Position numbers and translations under genes: made by a program. The notes beneath the pieces were generated by a model. It was given only the letters and a program-made list of their open reading frames with translations, was not told the DNA's origin and did no database searches. Positions 44,077 through 53,132 of a stretch of DNA of 57,596 bases are shown in pieces. Positions within the stretch are counted from its first letter, which is position 1, and the number at the start of each line of letters is the position of its first letter. The DNA lies in the NCBI GenBank assembly GCA_947479535.1, contig CANJZQ010000010.1, positions 1 to 57,596 of the forward strand, written 5' to 3'. Source of the DNA: Oligoflexales bacterium. Lineage in GTDB: Bacteria > Bdellovibrionota_B > Oligoflexia > Oligoflexales > RGVZ01.

Positions 44077-44705
44077 CAAGGCTCCAACAGGGAAAACTGT
44101 GCCGCAATATTCCGCGCGGTTGTCTCAGCCAATTCAAACTCAGGTTCCACAACAATTGCTGCCTGCTGGTAACGTTCAAGTCGCTGCCCTAGCAAGGCCT
44201 TGATCCTTTCTGCCAAGCGTCTGCGCTTCTCTTCCATGAACTGCTGAAGGGCAGGTCCCTTTGTCCCTGGTGGCAGACCGGATATGTCGGCTAAATCATC
44301 CAGGAACGGACGCCTTATAAGACCCTGCAGCGCCTTTGGACCAGGAGCCATTCGTCGAACGATTTCTTCAACCGGAGGATTCAACCAGACGACGAGGCCG
44401 CGCTTGGTCAACTCTTGCCACGAACTTTCGTCGCTCACCGCTCCGCCGCCAGTTGCAATGACATGACGGCGCGCATTTGCGACTCGCGCGACAACTTTAC
44501 GCTCAAGGTCACGAAAGCCGGCTTCCCCTTGTTCCATGAAAATCCGCGCAATTGGTTTTCTCGTCATGCGTTCCACTTCAGCGTCCGTGTCGAGAAAACC
44601 AAACCCAAGCATATGCGCCAAAAGTGGTCCGACAGCAGATTTTCCACTGCCCATCACGCCGACAAGGACGATGTTTGCATATGACTTTTTTTCAACCGAT
44701 TCCAA
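44076..44705 (-). CDS. aroK: Shikimate kinase
   Basis: A 209-residue kinase that phosphorylates shikimate in aromatic amino-acid synthesis. The P-loop GVMGSGKSAVG is at about 16-26, DTDAEVER holds the Mg/shikimate Asp, and ATGGGAV is the shikimate-binding motif; the LID region is about 115-125 (RRPFL). It is about 35 residues longer than usual, with an extended C-terminus. The start is TTG, with GAGAGG upstream and no ATG possible before the P-loop. It heads the type II secretion operon; the functional link is unclear. Confidence 0.9.
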   Translation of the reverse strand: MESVEKKSYANIVLVGVMGSGKSAVGPLLAHMLGFGFLDTDAEVERMTRKPIARIFMEQGEAGFRDLERKVVARVANARRHVIATGGGAVSDESSWQELTKRGLVVWLNPPVEEIVRRMAPGPKALQGLIRRPFLDDLADISGLPPGTKGPALQQFMEEKRRRLAERIKALLGQRLERYQQAAIVVEPEFELAETTARNIAAQFSLLEP

Positions 44706-44867
44706 GGCCTAACCTCTCGATCTATTTGGTCATTTCATTCTAGCCCAGATTGCTAAAAAAGAGCAGGATGGCACCGACATCAAGTCTGCAAACGATGCTG
44801 GCCTATTTTGTTTTTGAATAAAAAATGGGATCATTTTGAGTCATCACGCGCCGTTAAGGAGCATCCC

Positions 44868-45668
44868 ATGTCATTCGTGCAGGTTTCGGAATCAGGGCGT
44901 ATTGAGACTTGGACTATAAACCGGCCGGAACGCTTCAACGCCTTAGGCACCACCCTCGCCCGCGAATTAAACGAATGCGTTGATGACCTGCACCGGCGTC
45001 TCGTAAATTGGCAGGCAGCGCCGGCATCTAATGTGCTACCGGTTCGCGCCCTCATCCTCCGTGCAGAATCTTCCCGCCGGGGCCGCTCACCAGTATGGAT
45101 TGCGGGCGGGGATATGAAGGAACTATCGGCATTAACTGGCGAGGGCCAAGGCCGCAATTATGCCGCGATGCTCAACCGTTTTTGCCGGTGCCTCGAGGAA
45201 CTCCCCATTCCAGTGATTGCATCGATCCACGGAGCCGCCATTGGCGGCGGCGCAGAACTGGCGCTTGCAGCGGACCTGCGATTTGGAACCAAGATGACAC
45301 GATTTGAGTTTCGCCAACTCCGCGTCGGCCTTGCCACAGGATACGGTGGAACGAAGAGGCTGGTTGACTTGATTGGAAAGGCTAATGCCCAGCGCTTGAT
45401 TTATCTGGGTGGTGATATTTTAGCAGAGGAGTGCTTGCGGCTCGGACTACTGCACAATGTTGTTGCAGACGAAAAGCAGCTTGCAGATTTGATAGCCCAG
45501 ACCACGCGCGAAATCGTCAATTTGGAGCCACGCGCCATTGCAGCGCAGAAAGAAATGTTCCGGATTGCGACGGATGCACATCCCGGGGCTGCCTATGGCG
45601 CCGAACTGGAATTGTTCGGAAAAATATGGATGAATCCGTCACATAAAAATTTTCTGGCGACTTTTTAA
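44868..45668 (+). CDS. Crotonase-fold protein (enoyl-CoA hydratase/isomerase family)
   Basis: A 266-residue crotonase-fold protein. The oxyanion-hole segments are present: GGDMKELS near 83-90 and ASIHGAAIGGGAELALAADLRF near 120-140. At the two places where hydratases carry catalytic Glu, this protein has Leu-Arg (RQLRVGLATGYGG) and Gln-Arg (NAQRLIYLGG), so it is unlikely to be a simple enoyl-CoA hydratase. An isomerase, decarboxylase, thioesterase or other CoA-ester activity is possible. The ATG at 44868 has AAGGAG upstream. It stands alone between aroK and ychF. Confidence 0.82.
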   Translation: MSFVQVSESGRIETWTINRPERFNALGTTLARELNECVDDLHRRLVNWQAAPASNVLPVRALILRAESSRRGRSPVWIAGGDMKELSALTGEGQGRNYAAMLNRFCRCLEELPIPVIASIHGAAIGGGAELALAADLRFGTKMTRFEFRQLRVGLATGYGGTKRLVDLIGKANAQRLIYLGGDILAEECLRLGLLHNVVADEKQLADLIAQTTREIVNLEPRAIAAQKEMFRIATDAHPGAAYGAELELFGKIWMNPSHKNFLATF

Positions 45669-45675
45669 TTACGCC

Positions 45676-46794
45676 TTACACATTGAAACGGAATTCCATC
45701 ACATCGCCATCCTTGACGACGTATTCCTTGCCCTCAATTCGCATCAGTCCCATTTCCTTGAGCTTGGGGCGGGATCCGACTTTGACTAAATCATCCACGG
45801 AATATACTTCCGCGCAAATGAACCCACGCTCGAAATCGGAGTGAATACATCCTGCAGCACGCGGCGCCTTGTCTCCCCGATGAATCGTCCAGGCGTGAAC
45901 TTCTTTCTCGCCTGCCGTAAAATAGGTTTGCAGGCTCAATGTGTCGTAGCCGGCACGAATCATGCGGTTCAGACCCGGCTCTCTCATGCCCAACGACTCA
46001 ATCAGTTCCTTGCGCGAGTCCGCGTCAAGTTGGCCCAATTCTTCCTCTATCTTGCCGCAGATGATGACCACCTGAGCGCCTTCTTTTTTGGCGTATTCCT
46101 TGACTTCAAGGGTGAGCTTGTTGTCCTTGTCTCCGGCCGCCATGTCTTCATCCACATTGCAAACATAAAGAACCCGCTTCGAAGTCAAAAGATGGAGCTC
46201 GTTAAATGCTTCGCGAACTTCCAAAATGTCGCCAACAAAAGGCTCGACGCTGAAAGTCCTGGCCGGATGAAGCAGCTGCAAATGCGCATTGAGCGCCTCC
46301 AGCATACTCAAGATTGCTGTGATCTTCTTCTGGCCACTCTTTGCAAGGCGACGGTACCTCTCCAAGCCCGCTTCAACGGTACTTACGTCGGCATAGACGA
46401 GTTCCGTCTGGATCGTCTCAATGTCACGGGTCGGACCAACGGAACCTTCCACATGGATGATGTCCGTCGACTCAAAGCAGCGGACAACATGGGCAATCGC
46501 ATCGGTTGCGCGGATATGACCGAGGAATTGATTCCCAAGGCCTTCGCCCCTGGAAGCCCCGCGGACAAGGCCGGCGATATCCACAAACTCCATGCTGGTG
46601 GGAACGAGCACTTTCGTTTTAACCAAATCTGCAATGACTTGAAGGCGTGGATCTGGAACATCCACGCGGCCCACGTTTGGTTCGATCGTACAGAATGGAT
46701 AGTTCGCCGATGCGGCACCAGCAGCGGTGAGCGCGTTGAAAATAGTGGACTTGCCGACGTTAGGAAGTCCGACGATCCCGCAATTGAAACCCAT
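45676..46794 (-). CDS. ychF: Ribosome-binding ATPase YchF
   Basis: A 372-residue Obg-superfamily P-loop protein that in other bacteria hydrolyses ATP and binds the ribosome. G1 is GLPNVGKST (9-17), switch regions include PNVGRVDVPD and DIAGLVRGASRGEGLGNQFL, and the G4-like motif is CNVDED. The coiled-coil and the C-terminal TGS domain follow (TYFTAGEKEVHAWTI, VKDGDVMEFRFNV). The length is normal. yajQ lies 27 bp upstream on the same strand. Confidence 0.96.
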   Translation of the reverse strand: MGFNCGIVGLPNVGKSTIFNALTAAGAASANYPFCTIEPNVGRVDVPDPRLQVIADLVKTKVLVPTSMEFVDIAGLVRGASRGEGLGNQFLGHIRATDAIAHVVRCFESTDIIHVEGSVGPTRDIETIQTELVYADVSTVEAGLERYRRLAKSGQKKITAILSMLEALNAHLQLLHPARTFSVEPFVGDILEVREAFNELHLLTSKRVLYVCNVDEDMAAGDKDNKLTLEVKEYAKKEGAQVVIICGKIEEELGQLDADSRKELIESLGMREPGLNRMIRAGYDTLSLQTYFTAGEKEVHAWTIHRGDKAPRAAGCIHSDFERGFICAEVYSVDDLVKVGSRPKLKEMGLMRIEGKEYVVKDGDVMEFRFNV

Positions 46795-46821
46795 GTGTGA
46801 TACCCGTCTAAAAAAAGTAAA

Positions 46822-47313
46822 TTAGCTGCGCATGTTGATGAACTGGAGGGGGAACTTGAGTTCCTTGCCCCGGAGCATGGCAATAGCACCCTGAAGTTCA
46901 TCGATGCTTTTTGCCGTGACGCGGACCTGCTCGCCCTGAATCTCCACCTGGACCTTCAATTTCGAATCTTTTATGGCTTTGGTGACTTCCTTGGCCTCTT
47001 CTTTTTCCATCCCGGCCTTGATTTCGACCGTCTGCCGGATGGCGTTGCCTGTTGCAGCCTCTTCCTTGCCATACTTCAGGGCGCGCAGGTCCAGGTCACG
47101 CTTGGCCATCTTAGAAGATATGATCTGATGAATCGCACGAAGCTTCAGCTCATCGTCCGCAATAATCTTGATCTTCTTGCCAGTCTTGTCCAGCTCAACG
47201 GAACTTTTCCCGCCGCGGAAGTCAAACCGCTGCGCGATCTCCTTCTGGGACTGGTTGATGGCGTTTTCCACCTCCATCATGTCGATTTCGCTGACGATGT
47301 CAAAAGAAGGCAT
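46822..47313 (-). CDS. yajQ: YajQ family nucleotide-binding protein
   Basis: A 163-residue YajQ/UPF0234 protein, with two ferredoxin-like folds. It starts MPSFDIVSEIDMMEVENAIN and has QRFDFRGGKSS and the ending FPLQFINMR, all family marks. Members bind c-di-GMP or tRNA, and roles as transcription co-factor have been reported for some. The ATG at 47313 follows GGGAGAG; an in-frame start eight codons upstream gives a non-family leader. It is likely co-transcribed with ychF. Confidence 0.92.
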   Translation of the reverse strand: MPSFDIVSEIDMMEVENAINQSQKEIAQRFDFRGGKSSVELDKTGKKIKIIADDELKLRAIHQIISSKMAKRDLDLRALKYGKEEAATGNAIRQTVEIKAGMEKEEAKEVTKAIKDSKLKVQVEIQGEQVRVTAKSIDELQGAIAMLRGKELKFPLQFINMRS

Positions 47314-47361
47314 TTTACTCTCCCCGAATTCCCACAAAGGCTGGGTGACCGACTAAAAACT

Positions 47362-47389
47362 TTGAAATTACCCGCCGTTACCTTAAATT
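47362..47389 (+). promoter_or_regulatory. Candidate promoter of the secreted Cys protein gene, possibly leaderless
   Basis: TTGAAA (47362-47367) is separated by 16 bp from TAAATT (47384-47389). The predicted start falls at or next to the ATG at 47396, which has no ribosome-binding site, so the transcript may be leaderless. The rest of the 82-bp interval between the divergent yajQ and this gene holds nothing else I can identify. Confidence 0.45.
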
Positions 47390-47395
47390 GGATAC

Positions 47396-48544
47396 ATGAT
47401 TACTTTGCACCAGACCATCGCCCAAGCCGTCCTGACCGCCGCCGCTATTGCGGCGTCATGCGCCGTCAGCCCTCTCAAAGTCCAGGCCGCCCCCATCGAG
47501 GGGCTAAACCCTGCGGCAGTCAAGCGAATCAAAACCGCCAATGCCAATTACAAGGAATGTCAGCAGGCAGCAATCACTGCCTTGAATTCCAAGCTGATCA
47601 ATCAGGTGAAATTCTCTGCTGCCGTCGATGCCTGCCGCGAACGCTTCCCGGCCATAAGCCTCTACAGCCAGTGCAAGCGTCAGGCAATCGAAGCCGCTGC
47701 AACCACCAAAAAAGATCCTTCCGGGGCCCTGGTTGCCTGCAAAAAACTTCTGGTGGCGGCATCGTTCGATCGTGAGCAACCCGTACCGTTTTTCGTCAAT
47801 GACAATCAACTTTTTTTCGGTGGCATCGGGTTGAACAAGACGCAGTTGGCAGCCACGTTGGATCCACCCAACTTCGACTGCGATCGTCTGAACAAGGCTA
47901 TCCTGAACCCCCTTGAATCTCAGCACATCCTTTTTGGGAACCACCCCAAGGTATTCAAAACCCTCAGTCCATTATCGCCACAAGACCTTGCCAAAGCCCT
48001 TCAGATGGAAGACGCGACCAACGCGGATCGCAAAAAAGGCGCCGGAACCGCCGGATTTGGCAGGATTTTTGGTGGCCTCGACGGACCAAAGGCAACCGTG
48101 TTCTTTCCATCCGCAGCGTGCGACTTTGACGGACAGCTTGGCAAAGCATTTTCCGGGCTCAGCGCATACTACCTGATCGACAAGGCCAGCGCCGAGGTCA
48201 CGCCGTACTTCGGGATTGCCCACTACAGGCCCAATTTTAAAGATATGACCACCAAGGACCTGGTGACAAAATTGATCGACATGTTGAATGCCGGAGGCAG
48301 CGGGTACCACGCGATCATAAAGAACGACACAACCGCCTTTGTTGCGAACACCGACTTCGTTGAATTCGACGATGAGAAGGACCCGCGCAACGTTTGCAAG
48401 GATCCCCGCCCCAATTCTTTGGTCGGAATCGTCCAGGCGGCGAAAGACAATCCTGCAAAGCCGCGTTATTTAGTTGTAGCGAACGTCAAAAATTTATGCG
48501 AATACGGAGATCGCCTTGCTGTCAGACTAACGGCTGAAAAGTAG
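47396..48544 (+). CDS. Secreted protein of unknown function with paired cysteines
   Basis: I do not recognise this 382-residue protein. It has a signal peptide (about 1-31, ending VQAAP). Residues about 50-115 are helical with regularly spaced Cys (YKECQQ, VDACRER, YSQCKRQ, LVACKKL), like a short helical repeat held by disulfides. The rest is mixed alpha/beta with further Cys (FDCDRL, AACDF, NVCKD, NLCEYG). No known catalytic motif is visible. It is probably periplasmic or exported and would depend on disulfide formation. It is followed by rpsU after 38 bp, and the rpsU promoter may therefore lie in it. Confidence 0.65.
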   Translation: MITLHQTIAQAVLTAAAIAASCAVSPLKVQAAPIEGLNPAAVKRIKTANANYKECQQAAITALNSKLINQVKFSAAVDACRERFPAISLYSQCKRQAIEAAATTKKDPSGALVACKKLLVAASFDREQPVPFFVNDNQLFFGGIGLNKTQLAATLDPPNFDCDRLNKAILNPLESQHILFGNHPKVFKTLSPLSPQDLAKALQMEDATNADRKKGAGTAGFGRIFGGLDGPKATVFFPSAACDFDGQLGKAFSGLSAYYLIDKASAEVTPYFGIAHYRPNFKDMTTKDLVTKLIDMLNAGGSGYHAIIKNDTTAFVANTDFVEFDDEKDPRNVCKDPRPNSLVGIVQAAKDNPAKPRYLVVANVKNLCEYGDRLAVRLTAEK

Positions 48545-48582
48545 CGGCAAGACTGATTTTGTTTCTTTTTTAGGGAGTTGCA

Positions 48583-48777
48583 ATGCCAGGCATTCGCCTC
48601 AGAGACGGAGAAGCTTTCGAGGGCGCCATGCGCCGCTTCAAGAAGCAGTGTGAAAAATCGGGTGTCCTTTCTGATGTTCGCAAACGTGAGCACTACGAAA
48701 AGCCTTCAGTACGTCGCAAGAAAAAAGCCATCGCAGCACGCAAACGTGCTCTGAAGAAGCTTCGCAAGATGGTCTGA
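48583..48777 (+). CDS. rpsU: 30S ribosomal protein S21
   Basis: A 64-residue S21: [20 protein letters not shown] at the start, then [13 protein letters not shown], the typical basic helical protein of the 30S platform near the anti-Shine-Dalgarno region. AGGGAG lies 5 bp before the ATG. It opens the classical operon rpsU-dnaG-rpoD. Confidence 0.97.
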   Translation: MPGIRLRDGEAFEGAMRRFKKQCEKSGVLSDVRKREHYEKPSVRRKKKAIAARKRALKKLRKMV

Positions 48778-48784
48778 GACCATC
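48768..48784 (+). promoter_or_regulatory. Hairpin over the rpsU stop codon
   Basis: GATGGTC and GACCATC are perfect 7-bp arms, with the rpsU stop TGA as the loop. No T-run follows, so it is not a classical terminator. By analogy with the attenuating terminator between rpsU and dnaG in E. coli, it may lower dnaG expression or mark an RNA-processing site. A ribosome ending rpsU would melt it. Confidence 0.5.
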
Positions 48785-48803
48785 CTTGACCGGGCCTTTA
48801 AAC

Positions 48804-50663
48804 ATGCAAGCTGGATCCGGCTCTATCGATGATCTGAAGAAGCGGATCCTATCAAGGACATCACTTGAAAGCCTCGCTGGTGAATCCATGGCGCTCCAAA
48901 AGCGCTCGGGACGCCATGTGGGGCTTTGTCCGTTCCATGCGGAAAAAACCCCGAGTTTTCATGTTTTTGCAGACCGCTACTACTGCTTCGGATGCAAAGC
49001 CAAGGGCGACATCATCGATTTCGTCCGCCAGACCAAGGGCATGGCTTTTATCGAAGCCCTGAAGTACCTGACCACAAAATACGGAATCGAAGCCCCGGAG
49101 CTGGAATCTTCGCGCCTGAACTCTGCGGATCGCCAGGAAGAAGCGACTCAGATCAAGCTCCTGATGGCCGCCGCAGATGAATTCCGCGCCAATTTGAAGT
49201 CTCCGGCCGGAGAACCGGCCCGCACTTACCTCGCCGCTCGCGGTTTCACACCGGACCAGATCGAGGAGTTTGGCTTCGGCCTGACGCCGCCCGAACCGTG
49301 GGGCCTTGTCAGTAAACTGCGGAGCCTCGGCTTTCACGAGCGCGATATCAAGGCCTGCTCCCTTGGGACGACCTCCGAGAAGACCGGCAGACTGTACGAT
49401 TTTTTCCGGGACAACCGGGTCATGATCCCAATCCGCGACAGCCAAGGGCGACTCGTGGCTTTCGGTGGACGAACCCTGGGCGATCACCCGGCCAAATACA
49501 TCAACAGCAGAGAAACCAAACTATTCGACAAATCATCGCTTTTATTCGGTTTTGACCGGGCCCGTCAGACGATCCGCTTGAAGCAACGGTCCTTTATCGT
49601 CGAAGGCTACATGGACGTCCTCCAACTCTGGACCAAGGGATTCACCGAAACAGCGGCGTGCATGGGTACCGCATTGACCGTCCGGCACCTGAACCTCCTG
49701 AAGGCCGCTTCGGCGACTGCTTATTTGCTCTTTGACGGAGACTCTGCGGGACAGAAGGCATCCCTCGTGGCCCTGGAAGCAAACCTGCAAGTCCCCGAAA
49801 TGAAATTAAAAGTCATCACCCTTCCCAATGGCATGGATCCCGACGATTTCATCCGGGAAAAAGGCCCAGAAGGCCTCGAAGGCCTTGCCTCTCAAGCTAA
49901 AGATCTCCTCGATTTCGCAATTTCAGCCCGCCTCAAGGGGGCCGGGCAAGCTCAAATCCCCTCGCTTGTCTCCCAAGAGTTTATCCCATGGCTTGCGCGC
50001 ATCGGCGATCGCATCCAAAAAGGATTCATCTTGTCGCGCATCGCACAGATCAGCGGCCTGCCCCAGGACATGATTGAGTCTGAATTGCGGACACACCTGC
50101 GAAACGCAGCCACTGGCCGCGACGGCAGTACTTTGTTGCCAAGCCGGCCCCAGACACAAAAAAATCCGAAGTCGGACGCTCCAAAAGCTCCCGCAGCGCC
50201 ACTGGACCAAATTGATTTCGAATTGTTAAGGCATCTTTATTTTGCAACTCCAGGAGAATCCGACTGGACCGAGCTGCGCCGGTATATCCTTCAGGAAGCT
50301 CAGTGGGACAACATTTGGACAGAACTGGCTCAGGCGCTTTTCACTAGCCTCGATGGCGGCGAAAAACCGTCCGCTTTGCCACCAGAAACCTTTCTCTCAG
50401 AATCGACTGAAGTAACCGCATTTATTGAGAAATCCAGAAAAATACCCAATGCCTTTGCGGTCCCTGACCGTCGTGTTGCTGTTGCTAAAATCCTGGGTGA
50501 CATCCGGATCCGTAGCCTTCGAAAAACCATCCAATCCCTGCGCATGCAGATTGCAGCAGCGGCACGAGGCTCGGACTCAGCCGAGGAATGTCGTGAATTA
50601 CTGGGATCCATTACCGATCTCACCATTGAATTAAAGCGCCTTGAAGCCCCATCAATCCCTTGA
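48804..50663 (+). CDS. dnaG: DNA primase
   Basis: A 619-residue primase that makes RNA primers for replication. The zinc-binding domain has CPFHAEKTPSF and YYCFGC (CHC2 type). The Toprim catalytic core has FGGR, IVEGYMDVL and FDGDSAG, the acidic metal-binding residues. The C-terminal helicase-interaction domain is helical and only weakly conserved, after a linker near residues 430-460 (RPQTQKNPKSDAPKAPAAP). The ATG at 48804 is used; the TTG at 48786 is also in frame, and neither has a strong ribosome-binding site, which fits the low expression of dnaG in this operon. Confidence 0.95.
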   Translation: MQAGSGSIDDLKKRILSRTSLESLAGESMALQKRSGRHVGLCPFHAEKTPSFHVFADRYYCFGCKAKGDIIDFVRQTKGMAFIEALKYLTTKYGIEAPELESSRLNSADRQEEATQIKLLMAAADEFRANLKSPAGEPARTYLAARGFTPDQIEEFGFGLTPPEPWGLVSKLRSLGFHERDIKACSLGTTSEKTGRLYDFFRDNRVMIPIRDSQGRLVAFGGRTLGDHPAKYINSRETKLFDKSSLLFGFDRARQTIRLKQRSFIVEGYMDVLQLWTKGFTETAACMGTALTVRHLNLLKAASATAYLLFDGDSAGQKASLVALEANLQVPEMKLKVITLPNGMDPDDFIREKGPEGLEGLASQAKDLLDFAISARLKGAGQAQIPSLVSQEFIPWLARIGDRIQKGFILSRIAQISGLPQDMIESELRTHLRNAATGRDGSTLLPSRPQTQKNPKSDAPKAPAAPLDQIDFELLRHLYFATPGESDWTELRRYILQEAQWDNIWTELAQALFTSLDGGEKPSALPPETFLSESTEVTAFIEKSRKIPNAFAVPDRRVAVAKILGDIRIRSLRKTIQSLRMQIAAAARGSDSAEECRELLGSITDLTIELKRLEAPSIP

Positions 50664-50689
50664 TCTGTCGGGGTTTTTCAGATTAGATT
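50660..50689 (+). promoter_or_regulatory. Candidate internal promoter for rpoD
   Basis: TTGATC (50660-50665) and TAGATT (50684-50689) are 18 bp apart at the end of dnaG, about 60 bp before rpoD. The boxes are only fair. A separate rpoD promoter is common in this operon in other bacteria. The rest of the 88-bp gap has a small CCGCG/CGCGG inverted repeat and a GAGGG ribosome-binding site. Confidence 0.3.
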
Positions 50690-50751
50690 TGGCTTCTTTT
50701 TTGAAACAGGAATTCCGCGTTTCGCGGGAAGCTTATTGAGGGTCACGTTTC

Positions 50752-53091
50752 ATGGCTAAAGCAAAGAAAACCGTTCGCGATGTCAGCAGGGCCACCAAGC
50801 CAAAGGCGAGCAAGCCGAAGGCAAGCAAGCCCACATCGCTCGCATCAGGTCGTCCGACCAAACCGGCAACCAAGGCCGGCGGCACGATCAACCTGCGTAA
50901 AACGGTCGCCGCTCCGAAAGTTGTGACCAAGGGCACCAAGCCGGCACCCAAGAAGCTTCCCGTTCCCAAGAAAATCCCGGGACGGATCACGGAAATGCAA
51001 CCGAAAGCAGTGCGGCCGGCAAAACCAGCAGTGACGAAGGCTCCAACGCGGAGCATCGTTACGAAAGCACCAGTGAAGCCAATGGCAAAGTCTCCGGCCT
51101 CTAAGGCCCCTGTCGCCAAGAGTCCGATCAAGCCGGGGCAAAAACCCGCCAAGACACCAGAAATAAAAATCGCCGCACAAAAAGAGACGTCTTTAAAAGC
51201 TCCGGAGACAAAGGCATCAAAACCAGCAAAAGCGGAAAAAGTCGCTAAAGCTGATAAAGCTTTAAAAGCAAAAGGGAACGAAACTTTTGAAGTCTACCGG
51301 GTTGTCGATGGACTCGTGAAACTTTCCAAGAAGCACGGATCTCTGAGCTACAAGGACATTGACGCAGCGGTACCAAAGGCAAATGCCAATCCGGAAACCA
51401 TCGATGAAATCATCATGGCGCTTAACGACAAGGGTATTGAACTGGTAGACGCAAGTCCCGGTCGCAGCCGGGCTGGAAAAGACGGCAAAAACAGCGGCAA
51501 TTCGGACGACGAGTTCATGTCTGAAGACGAAGAAGCCGGTGGAGACTCGGATAATGAGTCTTCGGATGGCGATGCCACCGATGGTGACGGCGCCACGGAA
51601 AACGTGAAGGCACAGGCCGACACCAGTGACGCGTCCCTCGGAAAATCAAACGACCCAGTTCGCATTTACCTTCGTAAAATGGGCAGCGTTGCCCTTTTGT
51701 CGCGCGAAGGCGAAGTGGTCATCGCAAAGAAAATTGAAAACGAAGAGAACCGCATCCTCGAGCGGCTTCTGCGCCTTGACATGGGAATGCACAACATCAT
51801 CAGCACGGCCCGGAAGTTCGTCGCAAACGAAATCCGGATGAAAGGCTTCATCAAAGGCTTCGACGATGACGAAGCATCCAACAATGAGCAAGTTCACGCT
51901 GACAAGCTCAGAGAAGTCACGGCCAAGTTTCTTCTAGTTTACGATGAATACGCGCTCGTTCGCCAAAAGGTCCCGGCGACCGCCAAATCGAAAGAAAAGG
52001 ACAAGGCAGATGCCCTGCTCCTTAAAATGTTTGAGCAACTAAAAGAGCTGAACATCAACCGCAAGCTCCTCGCCAATACGATTGCCGAACTTGCAAACCA
52101 TGCCAATGCAATCCGCGAGGCCCGCCAGGACGTCGAATACTACGCCCGCCGCCTTGGCATAAGCCCCGCTGACCTTGAACAGATGGTCACCCGGGCAACA
52201 GCGAACGCCCCTTTCCCAAGCATGACAGACCGTGAATGGCAACGCATCCTGCGCAATCTGACTGCAGCTCAAGATGTTATCCAGCAGGCAAGTGCGGCCT
52301 GTGGGTTGGCTCCCGACGTGCTTGTCTCAACCTACGCGGAACTCGCGGAAATGCAGCGTCGCGCAGAACTTGCAAAGCGCGAACTGGTTGAAGCCAACTT
52401 GCGCCTCGTGGTTTCGATTGCAAAAAAATACACAAACCGCGGCCTGCAGTTTCTTGACCTGATTCAGGAAGGCAACATTGGCCTGATGAAGGCCGTTGAG
52501 AAATTCGAATACCGCCGCGGCTACAAATTCTCGACCTATGCGACATGGTGGATCCGCCAGGCCATCACGCGTGCAATCGCTGACCAGGCCCGCACGATCC
52601 GGATTCCGGTCCACATGATCGAGACCATCAACAAGTTGATTCGCACAAGCCGTTACCTTGTACAGGAAATGGGACGCGAGCCGACTCCGGAAGAAATTGC
52701 GGCCCGCATGGACCTGTCGATTGACAAGGTTCGGAAGGTACTGAAAATCGCCGTCGAGCCCATCTCCCTCGAAACACCGATTGGTGAAGAGGAAGACAAC
52801 CATATTGGCGATTTCTTGGAAGACAAGTCACAGATGTCCCCCTCGGAATCGGTCACGGCCGGCGCATTGTCCGAGCAGACCAAAAAAGCTCTGGCGACCC
52901 TGACCCCGCGCGAGGAGAAAGTTCTCCGTATGCGTTTTGGAATTGGCGAGCGCAGTGACCATACCCTCGAAGAAGTCGGCCAGAACTTTGATGTGACCCG
53001 CGAACGGATTCGTCAGATCGAGGCAAAAGCCCTTCGCAAGTTGCGTCACCCGTCACGCAGCAAAAAGCTACGGGCGTTCATTGAATCTTAA
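50752..53091 (+). CDS. rpoD: Primary sigma factor RpoD with a long basic N-terminal tail
   Basis: The 779-residue housekeeping sigma factor. Residues 1-175 are low complexity, made mainly of Lys, Ala, Pro, Ser and Thr ([28 protein letters not shown]). Region 1.1 follows (about 177-235, [18 protein letters not shown]), then an acidic linker (about 250-285, rich in Asp, Glu and Ser), region 1.2 ([11 protein letters not shown]), the non-conserved domain, region 2 ([42 protein letters not shown]), region 3 and region 4 with its helix-turn-helix ([20 protein letters not shown]). The core is normal; the tail is unusual. Confidence 0.97.
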   Translation: MAKAKKTVRDVSRATKPKASKPKASKPTSLASGRPTKPATKAGGTINLRKTVAAPKVVTKGTKPAPKKLPVPKKIPGRITEMQPKAVRPAKPAVTKAPTRSIVTKAPVKPMAKSPASKAPVAKSPIKPGQKPAKTPEIKIAAQKETSLKAPETKASKPAKAEKVAKADKALKAKGNETFEVYRVVDGLVKLSKKHGSLSYKDIDAAVPKANANPETIDEIIMALNDKGIELVDASPGRSRAGKDGKNSGNSDDEFMSEDEEAGGDSDNESSDGDATDGDGATENVKAQADTSDASLGKSNDPVRIYLRKMGSVALLSREGEVVIAKKIENEENRILERLLRLDMGMHNIISTARKFVANEIRMKGFIKGFDDDEASNNEQVHADKLREVTAKFLLVYDEYALVRQKVPATAKSKEKDKADALLLKMFEQLKELNINRKLLANTIAELANHANAIREARQDVEYYARRLGISPADLEQMVTRATANAPFPSMTDREWQRILRNLTAAQDVIQQASAACGLAPDVLVSTYAELAEMQRRAELAKRELVEANLRLVVSIAKKYTNRGLQFLDLIQEGNIGLMKAVEKFEYRRGYKFSTYATWWIRQAITRAIADQARTIRIPVHMIETINKLIRTSRYLVQEMGREPTPEEIAARMDLSIDKVRKVLKIAVEPISLETPIGEEEDNHIGDFLEDKSQMSPSESVTAGALSEQTKKALATLTPREEKVLRMRFGIGERSDHTLEEVGQNFDVTRERIRQIEAKALRKLRHPSRSKKLRAFIES

Positions 53092-53116
53092 GGGTTTGAT
53101 CAAATAAAAAACCCTT
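53090..53116 (+). terminator. Weak hairpin after rpoD
   Basis: AAGGGTTT (53090-53097) pairs with AAACCCTT (53109-53116) around an 11-nt loop. The stem overlaps the stop codon and no T-run follows, so it is at best a weak terminator before tRNA-Met. Confidence 0.35.
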
Positions 53117-53132
53117 TAGTGGCGACAACTGT

